Shown piece after piece: positions 34,613 to 46,674 of a stretch of 64,000 bases of DNA. The notes beneath the pieces are model-generated. The model had not been told where the DNA came from. It did not search any database and was given only the letters and a program-made list of their open reading frames with translations. Made by a program: the position numbers and the translations under genes. The DNA comes from Tethya wilhelma (Eukaryota; Porifera; Demospongiae; Tethyida; Tethyidae): assembly GCA_964030475.1 (NCBI GenBank), contig CAXIPT010000005.1, positions 4,793,960 through 4,857,959 on the forward strand, given 5' to 3'. Position 1 is the first letter of the stretch. Every line of letters begins with the position of its first letter.

Positions 34613-36287
34613 TTAGTTTTCATCAACAAGAAACGCTCCCATGTACGTATGCTGCCTTTGCCCATCAAGATAAATATTATCAGGGCCCTGTTTTTGTCGA
34701 AAGGTCTGTCTATGCTTTGGGTTGTTCACGACGATAGCCAGTTGTGTTCCTTCAGGAAAGCGAAAGAGACCAGCTTGGAAGTTGTTCTCCTTATCAAACA
34801 TCGTGGCATTGAAGAGACGTCTTTCAGAATGTAAGTAGGAGCGGTACTGATCTTCGGGATACTCACACTCGAGGTCGGGGATGCACGCCACCATCTTGCT
34901 TTGGATCAACAGCTCTGATTTTGCCTTCTCTGGAGATTCTGCACCTCCTAGGAAGTGTACGAGGCTGTAGACATAGTAGACTCCCGTCTTTGGAAGTCGT
35001 AGGAATCCTGAGCTGCGATTGAAGAACATTCCGCCACGGACTCTTCCGTAAGTCGAACTGGCAGCTTGTGTCTTGTCCGGGTGTGCACACTCCCAGTTTC
35101 TGGTGATGATGGAGTGAGAATTGCTATCATCTGAATGATTGAAACAGAAGAGAAAAACATCAATAAGTCGGTGGACATGACCGAGTTTGGCTCAAATTTC
35201 CTGAGGAATTTGTGCAGCCATAATGATCCTTACCTGGTATAGCAACAAACATACTGTTGCCTGCTACTACATGTGCCAGAGGCTTCTCATTCTGAAAAAT
35301 AACACCGTGGGAAAAAGTTAGCAACCAACTACATTATGAAAGTAGTTGATACATGATAGATTTCTCCATGACTAGACCATGCATACACAAAGAATATATG
35401 AATGTGTGTAGTTACATGCATGATTGTAGTCACTCACCATATCAGTGGAATTGCATCCAGCTGCAGAAACAAACAGAAAAAGCAAAATGTTACGAACTTG
35501 TTAAGTCTATTGTGTTCACCTGAGCCCAGCAAGTAGATGTGCTATATATATATTGCATACATGTGGTCACAATACTTAGGGTATGACTGGTAAAGGGTAG
35601 TTAGCTACTAACAGGATTTACATGGATTTAGATGGTGCTTGAAATATTGAAGAAATTATATTATAGTAATATGGTAAAGGTTTTACATTGAAAAAAACAA
35701 AAACAACACAGGCTCAAGTGAACAATTGAGTAGTACCAAGAGTGAAAAGCAACACTGGTGAAAAGAGAGATTGCAGCATATTTTTAGTAGTACTTAATAT
35801 TTTACCGTTTAAGATTTCTTCGCGGCTGTTGCTGCTGCTACGAGTCTCTAGTTCTCTCGAGTAATGATTGAAATGCATCACGTTTTCACTCTCAAACATG
35901 GCTTCCAACTGCAAACAACCGAGAAATTGAGAACTCGTACAACAAACTTACTTTTATAATTCACCTCCTACACACTTACTAATTGGCCATAATAAAGTAG
36001 GTGTATTGTTGCATGGGATACTGAAAGTATTGTACCTCTTTCAAGACTTCAAGATCTTGCTTGGGATCAGGTTGCACCACAAGTATGGCTGACTTCTCTT
36101 CTCTCTGCTGCTCTAGCAGTGCCTTTGTCTCGTGCAGTTGCACATAGACAACTGCAGAAAGGGTCACTGCTAATAGGGAAACGGAGAGAGTGAGTGCAAG
36201 CAATCCACTAAGGATGTAACAAGGAGCTGTGAATAGATCTCTCCTTCTTGGCTCCTTACAGACACCCTTCTCTATCTCTTCCATCAT
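34613..36287 (-). CDS. TNF-superfamily ligand, type II membrane protein
   Basis: Trimeric cytokine-type ligand for TNF receptors. Exons read leftward: 36287-36036, 35908-35806, 35460-35438 (23 bp), 35291-35234, 35130-34613; one frame, 317 aa. Residues about 20-52 (PCYILSGLLALTLSVSLLAV and on) form the single membrane anchor after a short basic cytosolic tail, followed by a Glu/Gln-rich stalk. The C-terminal TNF homology domain shows KPLAHVVAG, GFLRLPKTGVYYVYSLVHF, AGLFRFPEGTQLAIVV and the final TYMGAFLV. Cys in SKMVACIPDLECEY may form the CD-EF loop disulphide. No clear furin site was seen in the stalk. The subfamily cannot be told from the sequence alone. The 23-bp exon is accepted because it preserves the frame and has good splice sites. 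Confidence 0.9.
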
Positions 36288-38047
36288 AGTCTGTTTTCAA
36301 AATAATTGTCTGCAAGTACAGTGAATGCATGGTGGTAGTGTGCAGAAATGACTGAGGCTGATTTGCGTTGTATAATTTATCAATGTAAGCATGCTTTACT
36401 TCTAATCAGTACCAGGAAAAGTATGCCTCACTGCTGCAAGTACAAGGCAACACAGTTTGTTCAATGGCTGTGGTTGCAAAATGAAAGCACTTAGTTTACC
36501 TTTGGACAACAGTAGGTAACCAGCCAGTGTATGCAACGGCAGCTTTAGGAGGAAATTGTTGCACCTTGAGGTGGATTGGTCCAACCTGCAAGTAAGTAGC
36601 ACATTTGCATACAATCATCATACTGTCTGGCTAAGAGCCAAACAAAACTGAGCAACATACGTTTCAGTAGAGTTGATACACAATGAATCTTAAGTCTGGT
36701 CAGTCAGTTTCACCTGAAATCTTGCAGAGCTGCAAGCTACAAGTTCACAAGAGACTTCACAACAGCAACTGTTTACAGTCATGCAATTTTACACAGCTTC
36801 AATGCATGTATCATGTGAAGCCTGTCCCATTCCTATATCTCAATACTATGATAACTATTCACATGCAACAACATACACCACTATATACAGTCCAGTTCTG
36901 ATATCAAGTACTCAGTTCGTATCATGCACAACAAAATTCATATCCAGCTGGGATAAGCCTACAACCAAGTAAGTGACAATGGCATGTGTCCAATTATGGA
37001 GTGTTTAGCTTTCAGTGTACTCCTGACCCACAATTCAATGGCTGCAGTCACAGTGGCCAGTGGTAGTATAGTGCTATTGGATGCAATTGGTTGCTATGCA
37101 CAAAATATGACCAATACTACACAACCTATCTATACATTATGCCTGATGCTGCTTGAATTCCAAGCCACTCAGACTACTGTACATGTGACATTGTCACAGC
37201 TGCTAAATATCCTAGCTGAGCATATACACAACTTACTTGATTGCTCCAATGTTGCTAGTGGCCTCTCAGTGCATGTGTGGCCCATGACTGCCAGGTATGC
37301 AGTTCTGATTGGAGCAGTACTGAGTAAGTGGAACTTGTGACATTCACGGTCTGCCAGGCCAGACTGACCTGCACTCGCAGTCCCATCATCAGTCAGGCTC
37401 TTTTCCTTATCCAATCAGTTCACCCGCAATACCAGCCAGTCTGCTGCCACTGTGAATCATGATGGTCTGGTTTCTGGTCAAGTCCAGATGGCATCTCTGG
37501 TGGCAGTGAGTGGTGGTCAACTGAGTTACTGAGTGAATTGTATACTATCTGCATGCCATAAACATGATGATGATGAGTTATGACTTAATCATCTGTCTGC
37601 ATTTATTGAAGGCTTGACAAAATTTATTTGCAGTCAGCTTAAAACTTATCTTACCAACATCATAGGCTCCAGCCAGTGATCAATTTGCCAACCATATCAC
37701 CAGTGACATCAAGTTATAATGACAGTCCCATGATCATCATGGGCCATATTTCCCTAGAGTTACCACACTGTAGACTCTGGATCAATCTGACTGCTCACTG
37801 CTTCCAGTTCTACTGCTGTGCTGTGTTGCATCAGCAAAATTATGGCACGATATGTGAGTGTATATGGAATAAAGTATGGCTGGTTCTCTTTTGGGAACTT
37901 CCCTATGATGTACGTTTGTGCAGAAGGTCATTCAATGAGTAAACCCCTTTCTAATTAGCTAAATCACTGCGTGGGTGTCTATTGGATTTGGGGTTAGAGT
38001 ACAGACGTATTAAAGTTTGGCTGCTCTCCCGTCATTTTGCCAAAGAT
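36288..38047. other. 1.8-kb segment without a recognised gene
   Basis: Lies between the TNF ligand start and the AMPK gamma start, which are divergent, so it holds both promoters. Short frames at 36984-37340 (+) and 37676-37942 (+) encode hydrophobic sequence with no family I recognise. A promoter-proximal noncoding RNA or a decayed repeat cannot be excluded. Confidence 0.5.
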
Positions 38048-39360
38048 ATGAGCAACTCAGCAAAGGAGGTGAGTTAATGTGTCCAAATCTAATAGATTAG
38101 CGTCCTTCTCTCCTACTACAAAAAACTAGAGGCTTGTTCAAAAAATTTTCCAAGTAAATTATTAAAAATTTCACTAGTTATTGAACCGTCTTACATCTAA
38201 AACTGTGTAGCAACTGATATAGACTATACAAAGCTTCTTCTGATGGGTATATGTGCATTTATGGTCTCGATACTAGACTGAAAATGTATTTGAAGCCTCA
38301 CAGCATGCGGTGTGTACCAATTAGAATCCAGTCAGGGCTGTTTTATGAGATTCAAAATCACACAGCTGTGTGTGTGAGACATATGGCAAGCATGTTCTTG
38401 TGTGGGAGTGTTGAACCCTGTACCTGCTGCTCTTGTCTTTATTAGGAGGATCTCTCAGCTTTTGCCCTTCCTCATCTTGGAGGAGGAGAAGTCATCAAAG
38501 GGCAACTAGATCTAAACCTACAGAAAAACGATAGTGGATCATCCCTTCCAGATAACTCAGGTTAGTAGGGTTGGGTCTCCCAATTTGCTTCTCTTGTACT
38601 CCTTGCTTTGTTCTAAAATGCTTTTATTGATGATTAAGTAGCCATTTTGCATGACATTGCATTTGTTAGGAGATGCAGATTGGTCAACTGCTCCTAGTAC
38701 GCCAGTAAGTGACAAGAAAGTGCAGAATTTCAAGGCAATTGAGGATAGAACGAGCAGTTACGAAAAAGCCATCATGATTTCAGAGAAGACAAACGAATTC
38801 AGAACAGTCCCACACCAAGGAGGTCTCCCTGACCTCCAAGAAGAGACGCAGAAACCCAAAACTGGACACAAGATAGATTTTCCCAAACATGTTTCAAGTC
38901 CCGTAGCAACCAACAGCCACACCCCAGCACACCCCTCAATCGTAAATTCGAAACCTACGGCAGTCCACGTTGGGTTTGACACCACGTCAACACCGCCCCT
39001 CGAGACAACCGACCCCGTTGAGCTGCCCGGGAGTAGGGAACCCGTCATCACCACACCTCCTCATTCAGGGTCAAAGTTCAGTGGACGAGTACGCGCCTCT
39101 TCCATCGAGGAAATGGACAAACAGAGAGTGAACTATACACCAAGTGACGTGAAGAGAGTTTTGAACTATGGCGGCACAGCTGGAGGGGGAGGTGATGAGG
39201 GAGAGGAGACAACTGCTTTCTGTCTGGATATCGGCTCTTTGATGAGCAGTAACCTGCAAGCTGACGATAAGCAGTCCTTGGACAGCGGTAAGGGGGACTC
39301 TGAGAAGAGAAGACCCTCCATTCCTATCTCTGAAGTGTCCACCATCAGTGTAAGTAGCCC

Positions 39361-39416
<56 letters not shown>

Positions 39417-39750
39417 GAAACAAAACCAGATTGAATGTTATCTTTTGAACTTCTGTCGTTATTGTGGCTCTTAATATTTTCAGAATCCAGGTAGTTATCA
39501 AGATCCTTATAGTGTCGATGCTGATGAAAGTAAGTAGTTTGTGTTCGCATTCTTTTAAACATGTGTTGTGTTATTGAATGCAACATTTTTTCTTGTTTCT
39601 CTAGTCATCAGTGAAGATATGTATGCTGAGATGATGCGTAAATACACCTGTTACGACATCATTCCCACCAGTACTAAAATAGTTGTGTTTGATACGCGGC
39701 TACGGGTGAGTGTGTGTGTTTGTGTGTGTTTGTGTGTGTGTGTGTGTGTG

Positions 39751-39786
<36 letters not shown>

Positions 39787-40949
39787 AGTATCCATTGTCT
39801 CGTTCAACAAACAAACAACACTTTTCATTATTCTCTTATCAGGTCAAGAAGGCATTCTTTGCTCTGGTTGCTAACGGTATCCGTGCAGCTCCACTCTGGG
39901 ACAGTGCCAATCAAGAATTTGTAGGCAAGTCATCCATGTCAGGATTCTTCCATTGTGAGTACTTCCTTACCTTGTATGGCCATCCTCTCTGTCTTCCCTT
40001 CCAGGCATGTTGACCATCACAGACTTCATTCACATCCTCAGACACCACTATAAGTCTCCTATTGTAAGTACAAATTTATTATAATTACGGGGTTCTCCCC
40101 AGGATGGTTGATCAGAGTGGTGCCGGAGAAAACATCAAAGCATTCTTGTGGTTTTTATGCATTCTTTTGATTAGAATTAACCACATCAAAGTAAATTTCT
40201 GCTCTGACGTGCTTTAGGGAGAACCCTGTAATATTTATACCTTTGGGTCACGTGGTGATACGGGTTATTAATAATGGCTGGCTTTCTCTTTTCGTTAGGT
40301 GGGAATGGACGAGTTGGAGAATCAGACGATTCAAGAGTGGAGAGAATCGGAGCAAAAAGTCGCTAGCTTACGGTCTTTTTTGGTGCGAATAGACCCACCA
40401 CAGAGGTTAAGCAAGCGTCCGATTGAATATGTGGACAATATGTTTTTGTTTCATAAAAAGAAAACACTTGCACACTTTGTCTATGTACACTACAAACACA
40501 CATACATACTTATTCATGCAGCCTCTACGAGGCGGTAAGAATGTTGGTTCAGAATAAGATCCATCGTCTTCCAGTCATTGACTCTAAGAGTGGTAACGCT
40601 CTCTACATCTTCACACACAAGAGGCTATTGCACTTTCTCTACAATCAGGTATGTGTACAGCATGTGCTATCATTTGTCGTAACAGCTGTCATGACCTTCC
40701 AGTCATGGTAGACTTCCATGTTGCTTGTGTGTTGGTTCCTGTGTGCCATTGTTGGGATGTTGTTTGTCTGGTCATTTCAGATCACCGAGGGTGACCAGCC
40801 GACCTACATGAGTAAGAGTCTGAAAGAGTTGGCCATTGGAAGCTACAACAACATTGCTACAGTAAGATTTTGTTTTGGTGTTTGTGTTTTGTATGTTTGT
40901 GTGTGCGTTATGGAACTACAAACACAGCAAATGTTGTACATTTCAAAAG

Positions 40950-40993
<44 letters not shown>

Positions 40994-41819
40994 CTCTTTC
41001 TCACTGATACACACACACACACAGGCATCACCTGATACCCCCATAATCGTTGCACTAAACATCTTCCACGAGAGAAGAGTGTCAGCACTACCCATAGTTG
41101 ATGCCTCAGGTGCTTTTAATTTGTAGCCATGACAATGTTTGCATTTCAATGATGACTGGACACAACTTTAATAATTCCACAGGTAAAGTGGTGGACATCT
41201 ATGCCAAGTTCGACGTCATAGTAAGTCCAGGAATGCACTCACACACTGACAGGGGGGAGCAAGAGAAGGCTTTTTAACCATTAACAACAAGTATTTTGTA
41301 TAGCGCCCCCAATTACTGCTTGTACCTGCATTTGTGTATCCTGTTGCTTGCCTTTTGCTGAAAATACCTTACATTGCCTTGTGCCAGTTCACTGCCTGGG
41401 AGAGAGGGCATTGGGAGAGTTAGTTTGGGTGTTGGTGAAAATAGGACTTTTAAATAATTATCATGACATTGTGTGTGAGTATGTTATGATGGAATGAAGT
41501 ATGTTTGTCTTCTTTCTCTAGAATCTGGCGGCTGAAAGGACGTACAACAACCTAGATGTCACTCTGAGTGAAGCACTGAAGCATCGGGCTCAGGTAACTA
41601 AGCCAGTACTTAGTATGATGGAAGAACTTTCATAGATGAGTAGTCCAATGGCTATTGTATACCTTACAGTGAATTTTGTGCAGAGATCTGATCTGCGAAA
41701 TGTTTGCAATAATTATACATCAATAATAATAATTATTGTCATTATCCTAAGTACTGCCTAGCAATTGATATGACCACTGGATGTTAACTTACCATTGGCA
41801 AAATATCACTAACTTTCTC

Positions 41820-41858
<39 letters not shown>

Positions 41859-42107
41859 CACGTACTCCAGGGATTTGAAGGTGTCCACACCTGTCTATCT
41901 TCAGAGTCTCTCTACGTCATTGTCAAGAGACTAGCCACCACGAAGGTATTTAACCCCACCCACCTATTATGCCACACCCATATTTGTCCAAACCCAATAT
42001 AGGTTCATCGACTGGTGGTGGTGAATGAGCAGCATCACGTTGTGGGTGTGGTTTCCCTGTCGGATGTCCTGAAATACTTAGTTCTCATACCACACGCAGC
42101 TGGTTAG
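38048..42107 (+). CDS. PRKAG: AMP-activated protein kinase, gamma regulatory subunit (long N-terminus)
   Basis: Nucleotide-sensing subunit of AMPK. Exons: 38048-38068, 38446-38560, 38670-39349, 39484-39529, 39605-39705, 39843-39924, 40005-40063, 40299-40405, 40522-40648, 40781-40861, 41025-41109, 41183-41220, 41522-41593, 41871-41945, 42003-42107; one frame, 597 aa. Residues 1 to about 285 are Ser/Thr/Pro-rich and unconserved, like the long N-terminus of gamma-2. The rest carries four CBS motifs: [60 protein letters not shown] and [20 protein letters not shown], with TDFIHIL and HKRLLHFL helices. The exact first exon (7 codons) is the least certain part. One intron is GC-AG. Confidence 0.96.
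39364..39411. repeat. (GA)n microsatellite next to an AMPK gamma donor
   Basis: GA repeat beginning 14 bp inside the intron after the exon ending at 39349. Confidence 0.95.
39706..39784. repeat. (GT)n microsatellite forming an AMPK gamma donor
   Basis: The intron begins GTGAGTGTGTGTG at 39706 directly after exon 5 (ending CTACGG) and continues as an interrupted GT repeat. Confidence 0.9.
39925..40004 (+). other. GC-AG intron in AMPK gamma
   Basis: Exon ends GTAG at 39924, intron starts GCAAGT and ends CCAG at 40004. Joining gives F-V-G-M-L-T, the conserved CBS1 sequence; a GT donor 4 bp upstream would break the frame. Confidence 0.88.
40954..40986. repeat. (CA)n microsatellite in an AMPK gamma intron
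   Basis: CA repeat; a second short CA run at 41011-41022 leads directly into the acceptor of exon 41025. Confidence 0.9.
41823..41857. repeat. (CA)n microsatellite in an AMPK gamma intron
   Basis: CA repeat ending 13 bp before the acceptor of exon 41871. Confidence 0.9.
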
Positions 42108-42598
42108 CTGTTCTACGATAATATTATACATATCTGCAATGTCATGTGTTGTAGTATAAGCTGCTTTGTTTTTTCTTGATTCATTTTTTTTTCTTGATTG
42201 TGTCAATATTTTTGTTTGTTGATAATTTTTTGTGTGTTACTGTAAACTTTGTATAATATATTATAATTATATATACACCGGTTTATTTAAGTTATTTAAT
42301 AACTTGCAAGTGATACGTAATGATTATACAACCCACAGATTTTTAGTTGAAAATTTGTTTGTTTAGTTGCTTATGATTTTGTATATCTTCTACGTGTATG
42401 ACTGTATGTACATAGAACAAAATTAACTTGTTTACAGAATTTGATTCATATTGGTGATTATCAAATCAATGGCCTAAACATGCAAAACACAAAGTCAGTA
42501 CATGTCTTGAAAAGTATTTAAATGTAAAAAGGCATACATGTACAATCATGTATGTACTTCTGTTGAAGATTAACACACAAAACGGGACGTCCTCATTT
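42108..42598. other. Convergent 3' spacer between AMPK gamma and adhesion GPCR
   Basis: AT-rich 490 bp carrying both 3' UTRs. No exon seen. Confidence 0.6.
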
Positions 42599-45500
42599 TC
42601 ATAGCTCATAGGTTTGCTGCTTGGGAGGAATTGAGTCACTGTCTTCAAATTCATTTACTCCATCTGGATGTTGACTCTCAAGTTCATCAAAGCTCCCCAT
42701 CTTTGACTCGGTGGTGCATGTCTTAAGCTCGTGGCCTTTTAGTGCTATATGGTGTGTTGAACGTGACTCCAGTCCTCCAGTGACAGGCTTTACCAAGGAA
42801 TGAGGAGGTCTTCCTGTGATTTTGTAGAACCATTCTTTCCATTTTTTCCGAAAATCAGCTCGTTTGATTCCATGTAGAGCAAAAATCAGCACTCCTTGAC
42901 AACCAACGAAGATGACAAACACAAGCTGGAGAACAAAGTTGACGGTGCTGTCTCCGGTGCTGCTCACTGCTAGACCAAATCCCCAGCCAAGACCAAAAAG
43001 AACCGCCAGTCCAACGGCAATAATGGCATTTTCCTTGAGAAGTTTTTTTTTAGGTCTCGTAGATTTGCGCCGACACAGTGAAACCATGATTAGAAAGAAG
43101 AGAATCCAGTTGATGGTGTAAATGATCAGAAATGGAAGGATGAATCCTAACCAGAAAGGAAGTCCTCTGGCTCGGCAGCTGTGAAGAGGATATGATAGAA
43201 AAGATAGATTTAAGGTCATAGTACTACAGTCATAACTCACAAAGAATGATCATCAGTGTAGTAGAAGTCAAAGCCTGGACCAATTGACACAGCCACTATC
43301 ACCAATGGCAACACTAATAAATTAATATTATTAATGAAGAGTATAAGAAAATAACAGAAGGTTTTCACCGGGCTGATATGTACTTTAGTCTTACCCCATA
43401 CTACAATGCCAACTTTCAATGCAAATTTTTTGATTTTTGTGCCAAGAATCTTAACTACAAGATTTCTATAGAGGTAGAGTGCCTCTGCTGTTGTCCAACC
43501 AAAGAACACCAAGAAGGAGTACTGTAGAAGAGCAGCCGCAGTTATACAGAGAGTACGAACTGGTGAAGCATGTGCCGCAATGAGATAAGTCACATAGACA
43601 CACATCAGAGCAATACACATGTTGACAAGGATACCACCATGATCAGAGTTGCGGAGTTTTCTGTAGCGGCAAGAAATACAGAGGTTATTTTAAAAATCAT
43701 TGTGATCTATATATACCCAATACACAATGTGACCTGACATAACCTACTTGATAGTAGGGAATGTGATGAGAAATAATATCAAGCAAAGAAGTGACAGTGC
43801 TATCCCAACAATGGTGACTGTGTAAAGTGTAAATGAGAGAGCTGTAGGAAGTGGGTCTTCCTCCACTGCCTGTGAAAAAACATCGGAACTGTACAATAAC
43901 TCTATAACATAGTTATTGGGAGTACATAATGATATGCAAACAAATAGCATTACCAGTAGCAAAGCAAAATGTCCCAGTTGATGATATTTTGCCACAGCTG
44001 TCATCTCATTTTGAATGATTAATGTACAGCTGTCGAAAGACCACCCTTCTTGTGAACCTTTGGTGTAAACATGCATGAAATAATGCAACTGCTGACTCAC
44101 TGTTAGATTTAAGAATACACAGACCTTTCCATACTCCGCACAATAGATCTAGAGTGCTGTTGATCAACTGAAACAGAAAAATTCATAACCATACAGATTA
44201 ATGGATTCTGTTGTTCTTTTAACACATTCCTTAAGTTATTATGACTCATACTTCATCAGAAAGTTGAAAGTGAACTTCAATTGGATCCGAGAGTTGTGTA
44301 TTTTCTGTACTAGCATTCACTCTAACTGCCACAATGTTTGAACTGAGAATAAGGGTCAGGTTTTTCACATTTGAAGGCTTTTTTGTCAATGGAAAGAGAC
44401 TTCTTTGGGCAAATGAGGAAATGGAGACCCTCTGGAGGTTGCTGGCATTACTTCCGTTAGAACCTAACTCTTCAAAGATAGTTGGAGGGATTTTTACTGC
44501 AGCAATCACATTTTGATCTTGGGTTACATTTTGAAAGTTTTCCGTTTCAACATGATCAATTCTAGTACTCAATGAGTTTTCAGATTGCTCGAAAGACACG
44601 GTATTTACTGTGAATGCTCCACCATTGAACTGGTCTGAGTTAATATCATTGACTCGAACCGTGAAGGCTGTTTGGATGTACATTTTGGAGTTTGTGGTAA
44701 TAGGTAGTTGTACATTGTCAGCAAAACCAACAAGAACATCCAGCAGTCTTGATGAAAAATTCAAATTGGTTCATAGTATAATGTTATTATTTGTATTTTA
44801 TAAGGTGCTTTTGAATAACAATTATAAGTGTAAGTACTACATACCTCTCAGAAGCATTTCGATTACCAACTGTGCTGTTCACCTGAATCAGATTATCAAC
44901 AGCATCTAAAAAATTCTCTCTTATCTGTAAGAATTGTTACAACGTTCCATATACATGCAGCTTTATAATTCATTGTTATGGTTCATGCACATGTATATAG
45001 CTGCACACCTCATTGTTCTCTTCAATGTTGGCCAGAGGACTTAGATACTCTATGACATTAATTAGAGACAACAGCTCATCCTCTTGTATCTCATGACTGC
45101 TGAAAGAAACATTTACCAGCCTTTTTGCCAGAGTATTAGCATCCTGCATGTGTGAGGATTATAGGAATTCAACTATCATGCACTTATAGTGTATGTATAC
45201 ACACAAATGAAGAAAAAATAAATGAAAGCCTATCAGCCTCATGCATGTACCATAAGCTTACCCTGCATCTTTGAAATATACTGCTAGTGGGTTCGCAGTG
45301 TTTTATTGTATTTGGAATGATTGTAATGTTACAAAAAGCTGTGTCATTGGGAGCACCTCCTCCAGGAATAATGAGGAAGTCGACAAACCGGTTTATTTGG
45401 TAAGGCTCGTTCTCACCATTGAAGTATCGAACTCTTTGGATGGCATCCACATATTGACTGACAGGTGCCACTTGACTGATTGTGATCCTTTTGAGAACTG

Positions 45501-46674
45501 TGTTGATCTCGATAGAAATGTCCAGCCCTGTTACACTTGTCACTGTTATCATCTCCAGGTCTTCCTCCACACCTGCTGGTAAGTTGTCTCTAATGCTGAT
45601 CACAATGGACTCCAGTGTCTGAATGGAAGTGTCCACAACTCTTATGTTGCTGGTACAAGGTATTGGAGAGAGCTGATCTTCTTCAAATGTTGTTTCAAAG
45701 TTTTGGTTTGGAGCTGCAAGTTCAATGATCACTCGAGGATTGACTGGGATGAAATCGATTAGAACATGTACATTAGAGTCACTTGTAGACACACGATCAC
45801 TGACAGTCACATTGACAAGTCGATCCCTGAGATTAGGAAGATCAACAGACTGTTGAAGATTGACATACTGCAAAGTAGCGAGGAAACGCTGATAACTTGG
45901 TACAGTGGATGTACCAACAATATTTATGCTTGTCCCATTACAAGAGGCTGGTTGACAGGTGACTCCAGAGGGCAGCAGAGCAGGATCAAATGCAATGCTT
46001 TCATTTCCAACGTCAAAAACAGTATCAATTCTTGCTTGTGCACCAGTGATGCTCGTATAACTATCAGGATCAATCAAATCTAAGTCACTTAGGATCAGCA
46101 TGGGTGGACTAGATTCACCATAGGTTTGCCTTCCATTCACACCTATTGTAGCACCATTCAAGTCAGCTATGGGAACATCATCAATGGTTTGAATATCAAT
46201 GGTTGTTGTTGCTGAAGTAGTATTTGTTTGGACACCATCAAAGACAGTGAACTCTACCACTCTGTTTACACTTGAGGGTTCTGTTGCATTGTTGAGATAA
46301 CGCACACTACGAATGGTTCTCTCAAATTCAGAAATACTTGAGGCAGGACCAGTAGATGATATATTGATCATGTAACTTCCATTTCCTTCAATAGACAACA
46401 GAGATGTAGGAAGATGTGTGATGTACAGATGCTCATTGCGAACAGGCCTGACTGGATTGGTAATTTCAATTGTTGCTAGGACAATTGAAGAACCTTGATC
46501 ATTTATAAATGCATCTGAAGGTAAAATTGATATGTTGGTATCAGTATCCTCGATGAACATTGTGATATAATCAATTCCGTCTTCAGTAGGCCCATTTGCA
46601 TCAAATACCGGTACACTCTGCACATGTGTCATTAATAAGAAGATGAACAAGTATTGCAGCATTGTCTTCAGCAT
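42599..46674 (-). CDS. Adhesion GPCR with cadherin/adhesin-like ectodomain
   Basis: Exons read leftward: 46674-45262, 45143-45009, 44924-44845, 44747-44252, 44167-44125, 44099-43954, 43869-43748, 43660-43395, 43313-43241, 43178-42599; one frame, 1117 aa. Signal peptide MLKTMLQYLFIFLLMTHVQS, then about three extracellular modules related to those of the giant gene at 49638 on, then a GAIN region (helical subdomain LAKRLVNVSFSSHEIQEDEL). The GPS region has CGVWK and GWSFDSC but reads YHQLGHFALLL where cleavable members have C-x-C-N-H-L-T/S, so autoproteolysis is doubtful. Seven TM helices follow; VLFGLGWGFGLAV is the TM6 signature of adhesion GPCRs, and the tail is short and acidic. One intron would be only 25 nt. 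The large N-terminal exon contains a block nearly identical to the neighbouring gene. Confidence 0.93.
45330..46215 (-). repeat. Inverted near-identical block shared with 52600-53480
   Basis: The minus-strand sequence of the GPCR ectodomain exon matches plus-strand 52600-53480. Identity is close to complete in the part coding IPCTSNIRVVDTSIQTLES through VSQYVDAIQRVRYFNGENEP and about 90% at the N-terminal edge; it falls sharply outside the block although the encoded modules remain related. Confidence 0.88.

Noticed and set aside
36984..37340. 118-codon plus-strand frame between TNF ligand and AMPK gamma
   Set aside because: No signal peptide with a convincing partner domain, no homology I recognise, no splice context; kept only as unexplained sequence.
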